64,000 nucleotides of DNA from Tenacibaculum caenipelagi (GTDB taxonomy: Bacteria > Bacteroidota > Bacteroidia > Flavobacteriales > Flavobacteriaceae), in NCBI RefSeq assembly GCF_004363005.1, contig NZ_SNYH01000001.1:558001-622000 (forward strand), given 5' to 3'. Positions 52,638 through 61,481 of this stretch are shown piece by piece; the first letter of the stretch is position 1; each line of letters begins with the position of its first letter. Under the pieces are notes generated by a model. It was given only the letters and a program-made list of their open reading frames with translations, was not told the DNA's origin and searched no databases. Both the position numbers and the translations under genes were made by a program.

Positions 52638-53768
52638 ATGAAAACGCAGGCTTTAAAAACATTTTTTATTTGTGCACTATTAGTAACTACAAGTACTTAT
52701 GCAAATGGGTTCCTCTCTAAAAAACCAATTAAAAAGCAAACTGTAAAAGTAGCTTTACTACTAGACACTAGTAATAGTATGGATGGACTCATTAACCAAG
52801 CAAAGGCTCAATTATGGGAAATCGTAAATGAATTATCTTATGCCAAATGCAACGGTAGTACTCCTAATTTGGAGATTGCTCTTTACGAATATGGAAACTC
52901 TAATTTATCATCTAAAGAAGGCTACATCCGTCAGGTTTTACAATTTACAAGCGACTTAGATGAAATTTCTGAAAACTTATTTTCTTTAAATACAAATGGA
53001 GGTAGTGAGTACTGCGGACAAGTAATTCAAACGTCGTTAGAGGAATTGGATTGGGGGTCGAATAAACGTGATTTAAAAATGATTTTCATTGCCGGAAATG
53101 AACCTTTTACTCAAGGAAAAGTAAACTATAAAGATGCTATTACCGATGCCAAAGAAAAAGATATTATCGTTAACACGATATTCTGTGGCGATTACAACCA
53201 AGGTGTTTCTGGAATGTGGCGAGATGGAGCGATGTATGGCGGTGGTGATTATATGACCATCAACCAAAACAAACACATAGTACATATTGTAACACCATAC
53301 GACAACGACATTATCATCTTAAACAAACGATTAAACAACACCTATATTCACTACGGAACATATGGATCTTCAAAATACAGTAATCAAGCAAAACAAGATA
53401 TGAATGCTGAAAGCTTAGATGAAGCTGTGGCAGTAAAACGCGCTGTTACCAAAAGTTCTAATTTATATAAAAATGCTGAATGGGATTTGGTAGATGCTTC
53501 GGAAGAAAAAGAGATTGATTTTTCTAAAATTAAAAAGGAACAACTTCCTAAACAACTACAAAATAAATCGGCTAAAGAGATCAAAACCTATGTAGATAAG
53601 AAACGTAAAGAGCGTTCTGAAATTCAACAGAAAATTCAAGAATTAAATAAAAAGAGAAAAGCTTATGTAGCCAAAAAACAACAAGAAAACACTAAGAAAA
53701 ATGAACTTGAAAGTGTAATGATTAAAGCTATTAAAAAACAAGCAGAAAAGAAAAATTACTCTTGGTAA
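52638..53768 (+). CDS. Exported VWA domain protein
   Basis: A 376-aa exported protein; signal 1-23 ends TYANG. The von Willebrand factor A domain covers about 36-230 and has an intact MIDAS: DTSNS at 43-47 (Asp43, Ser45, Ser47). The end (about 295-376) is a highly charged coiled coil (KKRKERSEIQQKIQELNKKRKAYV). VWA proteins bind partners through a metal ion; a surface or periplasmic scaffold is likely. It is the only gene in its unit and ends at a terminator. Confidence 0.88.
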   Translation: MKTQALKTFFICALLVTTSTYANGFLSKKPIKKQTVKVALLLDTSNSMDGLINQAKAQLWEIVNELSYAKCNGSTPNLEIALYEYGNSNLSSKEGYIRQVLQFTSDLDEISENLFSLNTNGGSEYCGQVIQTSLEELDWGSNKRDLKMIFIAGNEPFTQGKVNYKDAITDAKEKDIIVNTIFCGDYNQGVSGMWRDGAMYGGGDYMTINQNKHIVHIVTPYDNDIIILNKRLNNTYIHYGTYGSSKYSNQAKQDMNAESLDEAVAVKRAVTKSSNLYKNAEWDLVDASEEKEIDFSKIKKEQLPKQLQNKSAKEIKTYVDKKRKERSEIQQKIQELNKKRKAYVAKKQQENTKKNELESVMIKAIKKQAEKKNYSW

Positions 53769-53792
53769 TTTGATTGGGGATTTAGTTTGATT

Positions 53793-53819
53793 GAAGCGGG
53801 GTTTTACTCCGCTTTTTTA
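53793..53819 (+). terminator. Terminator of the VWA gene
   Basis: AAGCGG pairs with CCGCTT around a GGTTTTACT-like loop; a six-T run follows. Confidence 0.78.
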
Positions 53820-53821
53820 TG

Positions 53822-53940
53822 TCGTCATTGCTACCTACGAGAGAAATCGCAAGGTTCAGCGAAGCTAAATCTAATTCAAAGAAATAGAATTAAAAACCTC
53901 AGATTTCTCACTTTTGTTTCACTTCAGTTCGAAATGACAT
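53822..53940. repeat. Intergenic palindromic repeat, copy E
   Basis: Ends GTCGTCATTGC and GAAATGACAT are complementary around GTCATT/AATGAC; internal AGAAATC and GATTTCT also pair. About 119 nt, longer and less regular than the other copies; sits between the VWA gene's terminator and the glucosaminidase stop. Confidence 0.6.
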
Positions 53941-53945
53941 TTCGT

Positions 53946-54743
53946 TTATTTCACTAGTAAATCTTGACCTATACTAATATTATTACTACTCAAACCATTT
54001 ACTTCTTTCAATCTTCTTACTGAAATGTTATATCTCCTTGCTATTGAGTATAGCGTATCTCCCTTTTGTACCTTATAAGACTTAGCTGCGATGGTTTTTG
54101 TTTTTGACACTAAAGAACCTTGAGGTTTTACTCTATCATACTGAGTTAAATTATATTTATTAATGATAGCAATCAACTTTTGAGGATATTTTCTATCCGT
54201 TGCATACCCCGCTCTTTTCAATCCATATGCCCAACCTTTATAATCGGTGTGTCTTAGCCTAAACAAACTTGCATATCGCTTACGAGTTAATAAAAACTGT
54301 GAATGATCTTCGTACGATGTTTCTGGATACTTATATTTTCTAAAACACTCTCCTTTTTCATCATCATCATGAGTTACACTATGCCCTTCCCATCCTCTAT
54401 GACACTTAATTCCGAAGTGATTGTTAGAACGAAGCGCTAACTGACTTCTTCCACTACCCGACTCTAACACTCCTTGTGCTAATGTAATACTTGCAGGAAT
54501 GCCGTGTTCGTGCATTTTCTTAACCGCAATCAGTGCAAACTTTTGAATATAGGTTTCGGTATGATTTGTAGTTGTTGTTACTGGTCGTTTTATCTGTTCT
54601 AATTGAGGTAACTCTGGAGCTTTTTCTTCCTTTGTTTCTAATACGACTTCTCTCTTAGGTGTAGATTTTACCACATTTTTACCTGAACCACAACTTGTCA
54701 ACAACACAGCACATGCTGCTAAAAAAACTACTCTTATCTTCAT
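53946..54743 (-). CDS. Glucosaminidase with LysM domain, lipoprotein
   Basis: A 265-aa peptidoglycan hydrolase. Lipobox LLTSC with Cys18; an acidic/proline-rich linker to about 60; a glucosaminidase domain (about 66-210; HGIPASITLAQGVLESGSGRSQLALRSNNHFGIKCH, with Glu in LESGSG as the likely acid), and a LysM domain (about 220-264; YKVQKGDTLYSIARRYNISVRRLKEVNGL). It should cleave GlcNAc-MurNAc bonds in the cell wall. Its ATG shares a base with the upstream stop (TAATG), so it is coupled to the desulfhydrase-like gene. Confidence 0.9.
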   Translation of the reverse strand: MKIRVVFLAACAVLLTSCGSGKNVVKSTPKREVVLETKEEKAPELPQLEQIKRPVTTTTNHTETYIQKFALIAVKKMHEHGIPASITLAQGVLESGSGRSQLALRSNNHFGIKCHRGWEGHSVTHDDDEKGECFRKYKYPETSYEDHSQFLLTRKRYASLFRLRHTDYKGWAYGLKRAGYATDRKYPQKLIAIINKYNLTQYDRVKPQGSLVSKTKTIAAKSYKVQKGDTLYSIARRYNISVRRLKEVNGLSSNNISIGQDLLVK

Positions 54744-55684
54744 TAAACCTTGATTAACTCTTGATTTTTATTCTTTAATTTTTGATTTACTCCGTCAATT
54801 CCTTGCAAACCACCTGTATGAATCGCTAAAATTTTACTGTTTACAGGAAACACATCTTTCGAAACCAAATCTATAATTCCGTATAATAACTTTCCTGTAT
54901 AAATTGGATCTAACGAAATATTCGTTTGCTCTTTAAATTCATTTATAAAACGAATCAATTCCGGAGTATATTTTCCGTAACCTCCAAAATGATAGTCGGT
55001 TTGCAAACTCCAATTTTCATTTTCTTTTACATAAGGTTTAATTTCATCTACTAAAAAATCACCTTTTAGTGCAGGGAAACCAATTACTTTCTGGTGTTCT
55101 TTTGCTGAATTTATCAATCCAGAAATGGTTCCTCCAGTACCAACTGCACAACAAATATAATCGAATTTTTCATCTTCATTTGTTAAAATCTCCTCACAAC
55201 CTTGTACCGCTAATGCATTGGTTCCTCCTTCTGGAACCAAGTAAAAATCACCAAATTCCTTTTTTAATTGGTTGATAAATTCTTCGGAAGTTTTATTTCG
55301 GTAGGCTTCTCTAGAAACAAATTGGAACTGCATACCATTATCGAACGCATTTTTTAAAGTTTTGTTTTGAGAAAGTGTCTTCATCAAATCCTTTCCTAAT
55401 TCATCACCTCGAATGACTCCTATAGTTTTGAATCCTGCTATCTTACCTGCTGCTGCAGTAGCTGCAATATGATTTGAAAAAGCACCTCCGAAAGTCAACA
55501 GCGTTTCTTTTCCTTGTCGTTTTGCTTCTTCAATATTATACTTCAGCTTTCTGAATTTATTCCCTGAAACAAATGGATGAATAGTATCTTCTCTTTTTAC
55601 AAAAAGCTCAATTCCTTTGGTTACTAAAACAGGCAATTGAATTTGCTGATTTATGGGAGTAGGTATGTTGAGTTGAAAAAGCAT
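54743..55684 (-). CDS. PLP enzyme: ACC deaminase/D-cysteine desulfhydrase-like
   Basis: A 313-aa fold-type II PLP enzyme. The PLP lysine is likely Lys43 in VSGNKFRKLKYN. FGGAFSNHIAATAAAGK near 67-83 holds the phosphate-binding loop, and EGGTNALAVQGCEEIL and CAVGTGGTISGLI give the second loop. Family members are ACC deaminase (uncommon outside rhizosphere bacteria) or, more often in Flavobacteriia, D-cysteine desulfhydrase, which cannot be told apart by eye here. First gene of an operon with the glucosaminidase. Confidence 0.85.
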   Translation of the reverse strand: MLFQLNIPTPINQQIQLPVLVTKGIELFVKREDTIHPFVSGNKFRKLKYNIEEAKRQGKETLLTFGGAFSNHIAATAAAGKIAGFKTIGVIRGDELGKDLMKTLSQNKTLKNAFDNGMQFQFVSREAYRNKTSEEFINQLKKEFGDFYLVPEGGTNALAVQGCEEILTNEDEKFDYICCAVGTGGTISGLINSAKEHQKVIGFPALKGDFLVDEIKPYVKENENWSLQTDYHFGGYGKYTPELIRFINEFKEQTNISLDPIYTGKLLYGIIDLVSKDVFPVNSKILAIHTGGLQGIDGVNQKLKNKNQELIKV

Positions 55685-55715
55685 TCAAAAAAATTAACAT
55701 CACAAAAATACAGGT

Positions 55716-56555
55716 TTAATCTATTTCTAGCTTATATCCTACTCCATGAATATTGGTAATTTTTATAGACCTGTCATCTTTTAACTTTTTACGAAGTTTT
55801 GATATATAAGTATCTAAACTTCTTCCTACCACAACGCCATTTTCTTCCCAAACCTTTTTCATCAATTCCTCTCTTTTTATAACTTCGTTGGGTCTGTCAA
55901 TAAAAATCGTTAACAACTCACACTCCTTTTTAGATAACGGAATCTCTTCCGCTTCTTTAATCAACTTATTTTGTTCAGGATAAAACTTAAAACTTCCTAA
56001 AGTTAGCGAATTGTTCGAGCCAGTATCAATTACTGTTTTTCTTTTCTTTGTTTGATAAACACCAAAACCTAGAACAGAAATTAAGAATAAGAATCCGTAG
56101 AAAAAATATTGATTACTATTTTCCTTTTTAAGAAATTGGACTTCTATAAAATAGCAATTGGTAGGCAACACTCTTCCTTTACAAGGTACAATCGCATTTT
56201 CTTCGCTCTGCATCATTTCGTAGCTATAAGCTACTTCATCATTCAAACATTCTTTGACTTCAATACGGTAGTTAGAAGGCAATTCTGATTGAGAGAAACT
56301 TCTTTTTACTATCGACACCAAACTATCAGGTGATACTTGTAAATTACTTTGAAAAGTTAACTCGTATTTACGTTTGCTTAGTTCTTTTATAGGCAATACC
56401 AATGAGGTAGAATCTTGATTAGTTAACAACAATTGATGCCCTACATTTCGAAGTGAAACTTTTACTTTTTCAGAAAACTCATTAGCTTTTTTACAAGAAA
56501 TAAGTTGTACTAAAATTAAAATTATACCTATATAAAAAATGGTTCTTTTACTCAT
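55716..56555 (-). CDS. Membrane-bound winged-helix regulator (ToxR-like)
   Basis: A 279-aa protein counted from the ATG at 56555. Residues 1-21 form a signal or membrane anchor (lipoprotein-like Cys21). About 22-148 form a periplasmic domain with Cys102, Cys124 and Cys134. A membrane helix spans about 150-167. The C-terminus (about 180-279) is an OmpR/PhoB-type winged helix (LSKKECELLTIFIDRPNEVIKREELMKKVW, DTYISKLRKKLK, HGVGYKLEID). It therefore joins a periplasmic sensor to a cytoplasmic DNA-binding domain in one chain, the reverse order of ToxR, where DNA binding is N-terminal. It is divergent from the secreted-protein gene at 56718. Confidence 0.82.
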   Translation of the reverse strand: MSKRTIFYIGIILILVQLISCKKANEFSEKVKVSLRNVGHQLLLTNQDSTSLVLPIKELSKRKYELTFQSNLQVSPDSLVSIVKRSFSQSELPSNYRIEVKECLNDEVAYSYEMMQSEENAIVPCKGRVLPTNCYFIEVQFLKKENSNQYFFYGFLFLISVLGFGVYQTKKRKTVIDTGSNNSLTLGSFKFYPEQNKLIKEAEEIPLSKKECELLTIFIDRPNEVIKREELMKKVWEENGVVVGRSLDTYISKLRKKLKDDRSIKITNIHGVGYKLEID

Positions 56556-56717
56556 ACAACTTACAAATAACACACTTTTTATCTTCTTTTTAAGGGAATT
56601 GACATTTCTTTTACACTTTTTTGACAATTCTAAGATTCATATTCTCATACAGTAAAACATAAAAACAAACTGTATATATTTGCTTTCATCAACTAACAAT
56701 TTTAAACATCATAATTA

Positions 56718-57341
56718 ATGAAAGCTTATAACAAAATTAAATTTTTAGTATTTTTCTTATTGACAAGTCTATTAAGTTTAGGAATCGAATCTACACATGC
56801 CCAAAACTCAGAAGGAACTCTTATGGTAGATTTAAAACCTTTTGTTTCTGACATCAAATTAAAGAAAAAAGTACTTAAACAACTTGAAAGTGGAGCTTTA
56901 GAATGGGGGGTATCTGGAAACCAATTTGTAACAACCTTAACCAATAAACGTTTTATAAATTTTGATATTCCTTACATGACCAGATACGGAACATCTAAAG
57001 AAATTAAATTAAAACCTGGTAAGTACACTATTACTTGTGTTGGTTTTAAATATAAGGGGGGATTAAGTATTCAAAAAGTACTAAAAAAAGCTGCCTTTTT
57101 TAATATTGATGAACTAACTTTTGAAGTTATCGAAGGAAAAACTACAACACTAGAAATTTTGCCAAAAATTGAAAAGAATAGTTCTCTTGTTATGAAAGTA
57201 TTTTCCCCAGATTTATTTGTAACAGTTACAGAGGATAATGAAGTTAAGGCTGAACAAAAATTAATAAGTATCAGACATGAAAACTCTATTAATTGGGAAG
57301 ACTACAACGGACCTCTAAAATTTGAAAAAGAAGTTGAATAA
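56718..57341 (+). CDS. Secreted protein of unknown function, 207 aa
   Basis: The signal peptide ends THAQ (residue 29). The mature part is beta-rich with TLMVDLKPFVSDIKLKKKVLKQLESG, ITCVGFKYKGG and LTFEVIEGKTTTLEILPKIE. It has only one Cys. I do not recognise the family. It is divergent from a membrane-bound winged-helix regulator, sharing a 162-bp intergenic region, and may be its target or its signal. Confidence 0.75.
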   Translation: MKAYNKIKFLVFFLLTSLLSLGIESTHAQNSEGTLMVDLKPFVSDIKLKKKVLKQLESGALEWGVSGNQFVTTLTNKRFINFDIPYMTRYGTSKEIKLKPGKYTITCVGFKYKGGLSIQKVLKKAAFFNIDELTFEVIEGKTTTLEILPKIEKNSSLVMKVFSPDLFVTVTEDNEVKAEQKLISIRHENSINWEDYNGPLKFEKEVE

Positions 57342-57356
57342 ACTAAAATAATTTTT

Positions 57357-57397
57357 TTAAAAGGCTGTTAGTAATTTACTAACAGCCTTTTAATTTT
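57357..57397 (+). terminator. Terminator after the secreted protein gene
   Basis: TTAAAAGGCTGTTAGTAA and its complement give an 18-bp stem with almost no loop, followed by TTTT. Confidence 0.85.
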
Positions 57398-57469
57398 ATA
57401 ATTTTCACACTCCTTATAACGTAGAGTTAAACATTGTAGTTAGCTTACTCTTACTAAAACAATACCTCT

Positions 57470-57556
57470 CGTCATTACGAAAGAGGAACGACTGAAGTAA
57501 TCTGTTTATCTCAAACTATAAATACAAAGATTGCTTCGTTACCACTCGCAATGACG
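57470..57556. repeat. Intergenic palindromic repeat, copy F1
   Basis: CGTCATTACGA at the left and TCGCAATGACG at the right are near-complementary; inner blocks GAAGTAATCT and AGATTGCTTC also pair. Almost identical in its central and right part to copy F3. Confidence 0.82.
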
Positions 57557-57593
57557 CCTTTCGTCATTCCGCCCAACAGAAAAAACACTTACT

Positions 57594-57698
57594 GTCATTT
57601 CGAACCGAGTGGCAACGAGTGTGAGAAATCTCATTAATGGATGTAATCTAAACCTTTAGATTTCTCAATCGCTCATAAAATCGCTTATTCGAAATGAC
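57594..57698. repeat. Intergenic palindromic repeat, copy F2
   Basis: Ends GTCATTTCGAA and TTCGAAATGAC are exact complements; internal AGAAATCT and AGATTTCT pair. A different sub-type from F1 and F3. Confidence 0.8.
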
Positions 57699-57708
57699 AA
57701 ACAAAAAC

Positions 57709-57793
57709 ATCATTACAAAGGAGGAAAGACCGAAGTAATCTGTTTATTTTGACTATAAACACAAAGATTGCTTCGTTACCACTCGCAATGACA
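57709..57793. repeat. Intergenic palindromic repeat, copy F3
   Basis: Same sub-type as F1: GAAGTAATCTGTTTAT in the left half, and ACAAAGATTGCTTCGTTACC then ACTCGCAATGAC in the right half. A partial unit (CTCGTCATTCCGAC, 57798-57811) follows. Confidence 0.8.
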
Positions 57794-57834
57794 CTCCTCG
57801 TCATTCCGACTAGAAGGAGGACATTACATTTCCT

Positions 57835-59751
57835 TTAAAAACTAGCTACCTGTTCTTCTACTTGCTCCCATTCTTCCATTAACTTGTCAACCTTTGCTTT
57901 TTTAGCTTTGTAGTTTTCAAAAAAGTTAGGGCGTGCAGAAATTTCGTCATAATTCTGAGCTAATTCTAAATCTATTTTTTCAATTTCAGCTTCTAAATCC
58001 GCTATTTGGTTTTCAATTTTATTGAGCTTATTTTTTAGCTTTTTTAGTTCTTTTTCTTGCTCTCTCGATAATTGATACGCTTCTTTTTTAGACGTATCTT
58101 TTTCTTCCTTTACTACGGTTCTTTTTTCAGCATCACGCAAACTTTCCATTTTGTGCTGCTCTAAGAAATAATCGATATCTCCTAAATATTCTTTTATTAC
58201 TCGGTCTTTAAACCCGTATACAGTAGTCGTTAATCCTTGTAAGAAATCACGGTCGTGAGATACTACAATTAAAGTTCCGTCAAAGTTTTGCAGAGCTTTC
58301 TTTAATACATTTTTAGAGGCTATATCTAAGTGGTTGGTAGGCTCATCCATTATTAACACATTAAAAGGTGATAATAATAGTTTACATAACGCTAAACGGT
58401 TTCGTTCCCCTCCTGATAGTACTTTTGCTTTTTTATCTACCGCTTCTCCACCAAACAAAAACGAACCTAACATGTCTCGCACACGCATCCTATTACTATC
58501 AGTAGCAGCATCTTCCATAATCTCTAGCACTGTTTTTTCTGGTGGTAATTCTTCCGACTGATTTTGAGCAAAATACCCTATCTCTACATTGTGTCCGAGT
58601 TTTAAGCTTCCTTCAAACGGAATTTCCCCCACGATCATCTTCGCTAAAGTAGATTTACCTTGTCCATTTTGTCCTACAAAAGCAATTCTGCTATTGCGTT
58701 CAATGAGTAAATCAACATCTTTCAACACATCTTTATCTCCGTAACTCTTGGTTAAGTTTTCTGCTTCTACAATAATTTTACCTGGTTCTTTTGAAATTTC
58801 AAAACGAACATTCATTACTGCGTTATCATCTTGATCTACTTCAATGCGCTCTACTTTTTCTAATTTTTTAATCAGCGATTGGGCCATAGTAGCTTTACTC
58901 GCTTTCGCACGGAACTTCTCTATCAGCTTTTCTGTATGTTCAATTTCTTTTTGCTGATTTTTCTGTGTTTGTAACTGTTTTTCTTTAATCTCTGCTCGCA
59001 GTTTCAGAAATTCTGAATACGGTTTTTTATAATCATAAATCTGCCCTAAAGAAATTTCTATGGTACGATTAGTTACATTATCTAAAAACATCTTATCGTG
59101 CGATACCAATACAATAGCGCCTGCATAACTTTTTAAAAAATTTTCTAACCAAATAATAGACTCAATATCTAAGTGGTTGGTAGGCTCATCTAGTAATAAA
59201 ATATCATTATTCTGAAGAAGGAGCTTTGCGAGTTCGATACGCATACGCCAACCTCCAGAAAAAGTATCTGTTAACTTATCAAAATCTTCTCGTTGAAACC
59301 CTAAACCTTGTAAAATCTTTTCAGTTTCTCCTTGATAGTTATATCCTCCTAACAATTCGTAACGCTCAGTCTTCTCATTCAAATCTACCATTAATTGATG
59401 GTAGGCTTCACTTTCATAATCGGTTCTTTCAGCTAATTGTAGATTGATTTCGTCTAACTCGAACTCAATTTCTTTAATTTCGGTAAATGCTTGGTACGCT
59501 TCTTCTAAAATAGTTCTTCCTTGTTCAAAATCGATATCTTGACGTAAAAAGCCGATACGCACATCTTTATCAAAAGCCAAAGTACCACCGCTACTTTCTA
59601 TGTCTTTAGCTAACACTTTTAATAAGGTAGATTTTCCTGCTCCATTTTTTCCAATCAATCCAATTCTGTCTCCTTTTATTAATTTAAAAGTGATACCAGA
59701 AAACAAATCTGTTCCCATAAAAGAAACCGATAAATTATGTACGTTTAACAT
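57835..59751 (-). CDS. ABC-F family ATPase
   Basis: A 638-aa protein with two ATP-binding cassettes and no membrane domain. Walker A motifs: GKNGAGKST at 34-42 and GQNGQGKST in the second half; signature motifs FSGGWRMR and LSGGERNRLAL; Walker B LLLDEPTNHLDI and LIMDEPTNHLDI. The linker and C-terminal coiled coil (about 545-635) are typical of the Uup/YheS group. ABC-F proteins bind the ribosome E site and affect translation; some give antibiotic resistance, though no resistance-type extension is apparent. Confidence 0.92.
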   Translation of the reverse strand: MLNVHNLSVSFMGTDLFSGITFKLIKGDRIGLIGKNGAGKSTLLKVLAKDIESSGGTLAFDKDVRIGFLRQDIDFEQGRTILEEAYQAFTEIKEIEFELDEINLQLAERTDYESEAYHQLMVDLNEKTERYELLGGYNYQGETEKILQGLGFQREDFDKLTDTFSGGWRMRIELAKLLLQNNDILLLDEPTNHLDIESIIWLENFLKSYAGAIVLVSHDKMFLDNVTNRTIEISLGQIYDYKKPYSEFLKLRAEIKEKQLQTQKNQQKEIEHTEKLIEKFRAKASKATMAQSLIKKLEKVERIEVDQDDNAVMNVRFEISKEPGKIIVEAENLTKSYGDKDVLKDVDLLIERNSRIAFVGQNGQGKSTLAKMIVGEIPFEGSLKLGHNVEIGYFAQNQSEELPPEKTVLEIMEDAATDSNRMRVRDMLGSFLFGGEAVDKKAKVLSGGERNRLALCKLLLSPFNVLIMDEPTNHLDIASKNVLKKALQNFDGTLIVVSHDRDFLQGLTTTVYGFKDRVIKEYLGDIDYFLEQHKMESLRDAEKRTVVKEEKDTSKKEAYQLSREQEKELKKLKNKLNKIENQIADLEAEIEKIDLELAQNYDEISARPNFFENYKAKKAKVDKLMEEWEQVEEQVASF

Positions 59752-59805
59752 AAATTTTTTTATGATTTACTGAGCTTTTATAACTATTGTTACAAAATAC
59801 TGTTT

Positions 59806-59813
59806 TATTTTTG
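59806..59813 (+). promoter_or_regulatory. Candidate -7 box of DUF983 gene
   Basis: TATTTTTG is a full TAnnTTTG match with a TTG at 59787-59789, 16 nt upstream. The leader to the ATG at 59873 would be about 50 nt. Confidence 0.45.
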
Positions 59814-59872
59814 TTGAAATTTGTGCAAACTTACAAAAAGCAAATAGTTAATCGTATTAATCCCCATAAGAT

Positions 59873-60268
59873 ATGTTCGGAAAAGGAAGTAAATTATACA
59901 GTATTTTCAATAGTAAATGTCCACGTTGCCATGAAGGTGACTTTTTTAAATATAAACTCAATTTCAATCCAAAAAAAGTGACCGAATTACACGAAAATTG
60001 CCCGAAATGCAATTTGAAGTATATGATGGAACCTTCATTTTTCTTTGGTGCGATGTATGTTAACTATGCTATTGCTGTAGCTCTTTTTGTAGCTGTTTTT
60101 ATTATTGCTAAAATGTTTATTGGCTTATCTATACTACAAAGTTTTATAGCAATAATAGTAGTCTCATTACTTTTTACTCCGATAACACTACGTCTTTCAA
60201 GAATAATTTGGATTAACTTTTTTGTGAGTTATAATAAAGATGCTGAAAAATTACAAGCTGAAAAGTAG
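59873..60268 (+). CDS. DUF983 membrane protein
   Basis: A 131-aa protein with a zinc ribbon-like N-terminus (two CxxC pairs, CPRC near 16-19 and CPKC near 43-46), then two membrane helices (about 63-82 and 87-108). The MMEPSFFFGAMYVNYA segment is the DUF983 signature. Function unknown. The 5' region overlaps an unrelated short frame that I rejected. Confidence 0.88.
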   Translation: MFGKGSKLYSIFNSKCPRCHEGDFFKYKLNFNPKKVTELHENCPKCNLKYMMEPSFFFGAMYVNYAIAVALFVAVFIIAKMFIGLSILQSFIAIIVVSLLFTPITLRLSRIIWINFFVSYNKDAEKLQAEK

Positions 60269-60294
60269 TTTATAAAATATAATTATTTCAAAAC

Positions 60295-60330
60295 AAAATA
60301 GCTTCCTATAATTAGGAAGCTATTTTTGTA
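60295..60330. terminator. Bidirectional terminator
   Basis: AAAATAGCTTCCTA pairs with TAGGAAGCTATTTT around TAAT, with A and T runs on the two sides, between convergent genes. Confidence 0.85.
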
Positions 60331-60359
60331 TATAACATACATGTATTTTCACATTCGTA

Positions 60360-61406
60360 TCATCCAAATCTTTTAATATCAATCTCACTGTCTAATTTTT
60401 CGCCTTTTTCAAGGTAATTAAACAAGTTTTTAGCAACTGTTGGCGCTACCATAACACCCCGAGTTCCTAAACCGTTTAAAACAGCTAATTGGGTGTATTT
60501 TGGATGAACTCCTACCAAAGGCCTTCTGTCTTTTACTGTAGGTCTTATTCCTGCAGATTGCTCTATTACGGTATATGGAACGGAAATTATTTTTTGTAGT
60601 TTTTCTTCTAACTCTTTTCTTCCTTCTTCTGTAGGAATAGAAGTTTTGTCTGTCCAATTAAAAGTTGCCCCTACTTTGTAATTATCATTTCCTAAAGGCA
60701 TTACAAAAACACTTCCTTTTAATAAAAAATCTATTTGTAATTCAGGAGCATGGATTGTTATCGTTTCTCCTTTTGTTCCATTCAAAGGTAAATAATTAAA
60801 AAATGGATTCTTTTTTAACCCAAAACCTTCACTAAACACCACTCGCTTTCCCGTAATATTGTTATACTGAACTGTGTTATCTTCAAAAGTTAATTTTTCA
60901 TAATCAAAAGCTTCTTCAATAAGATTTCCAAGTGATTTTATATATTCTTTATAAGCGGTAACTAACAAAGGCGTATCTATTCTCCCTGTTCCTTTTAACT
61001 CTCCAAAGCCAAAATCTCCAATAACTCCTTTTATTTTTTCTTTTTGAACCTTAGGATTCATATAATGACTTAACATTGGTTTATCGGATGCTATGAACCA
61101 ATTATTTTCATCACCTACACTTGTAAACACCTTTTTGGTAATAAAACTATACTCTAAAGTTAAATTTAACTTCTCTTCTAATTGTTTGTAAAAAGGAAGC
61201 GCCTTTTGTAATTGCTCGTGTCCATTCCAAACTGGAGTAAAACGCTTTAAAATTACAGGATTATACACTCCACCAGCAACTACTGAAGAAACTTGTGAAC
61301 TGTTTTCAAAAACCACAAAACTTTTGTTGTTTTCTATTAACTGTTCTGCAAAAGCAATGCCTGATAAGCCTAAACCAACTATGATATAATCTACCTTTTT
61401 ATTCAT
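60360..61406 (-). CDS. NAD(P)/FAD-dependent oxidoreductase, DAO type
   Basis: A 348-aa flavoprotein with the FAD motif DYIIVGLGLSGIAFAEQ at 5-21, VAGGVYNPVILKRFTPVW near 42-60, GVHPKYTQLAVLNGLGTRGVMVAP at the C-terminal FAD block. It belongs to the D-amino-acid-oxidase-like fold, close to the glycine-oxidase branch; the substrate is not assigned. It starts directly after the gldN terminator and ends at the bidirectional terminator. Confidence 0.83.
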   Translation of the reverse strand: MNKKVDYIIVGLGLSGIAFAEQLIENNKSFVVFENSSQVSSVVAGGVYNPVILKRFTPVWNGHEQLQKALPFYKQLEEKLNLTLEYSFITKKVFTSVGDENNWFIASDKPMLSHYMNPKVQKEKIKGVIGDFGFGELKGTGRIDTPLLVTAYKEYIKSLGNLIEEAFDYEKLTFEDNTVQYNNITGKRVVFSEGFGLKKNPFFNYLPLNGTKGETITIHAPELQIDFLLKGSVFVMPLGNDNYKVGATFNWTDKTSIPTEEGRKELEEKLQKIISVPYTVIEQSAGIRPTVKDRRPLVGVHPKYTQLAVLNGLGTRGVMVAPTVAKNLFNYLEKGEKLDSEIDIKRFG

Positions 61407-61426
61407 ATTTCAAAAGTACTATTTAT

Positions 61427-61467
61427 ACAATAAAAAAGAGCTTGCATTGCAAGCTCTTTTTTATTGT
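61427..61467. terminator. Terminator of gldN
   Basis: A 20-bp perfect stem (ACAATAAAAAAGAGCTTGCA and complement) around one base; on the minus strand it follows the gldN stop and ends in T, and its symmetric A/T tracts would work both ways. Confidence 0.85.
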
Positions 61468-61481
61468 ATTGAAAAGGGAAT

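Larger units (their letters stand above)
57398..57834. other. 437-bp intergenic repeat cluster
   Basis: The spacer between a plus-strand secreted-protein gene and the minus-strand ABC-F gene holds three tandem palindromic units plus a partial one and no open reading frame. Convergent genes leave this non-promoter DNA free to accumulate such units. Confidence 0.75.

Noticed and set aside
52638..53768. Possible defence or toxin role for the VWA protein
   Set aside because: No MoxR ATPase or partner gene; it has a signal peptide, so an envelope role fits better.
57470..57811. Possible CRISPR array
   Set aside because: Only three units of about 85-105 nt that are imperfect palindromes; no short direct repeats with regular spacers, no cas genes.
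57835..59751. Antibiotic-resistance ABC-F
   Set aside because: No antibiotic-resistance domain pattern visible; the Uup/YheS-like form is housekeeping in most bacteria.
59787..59981. Plus-strand frame before and over DUF983 start
   Set aside because: Overlaps the DUF983 start in another frame, no family.
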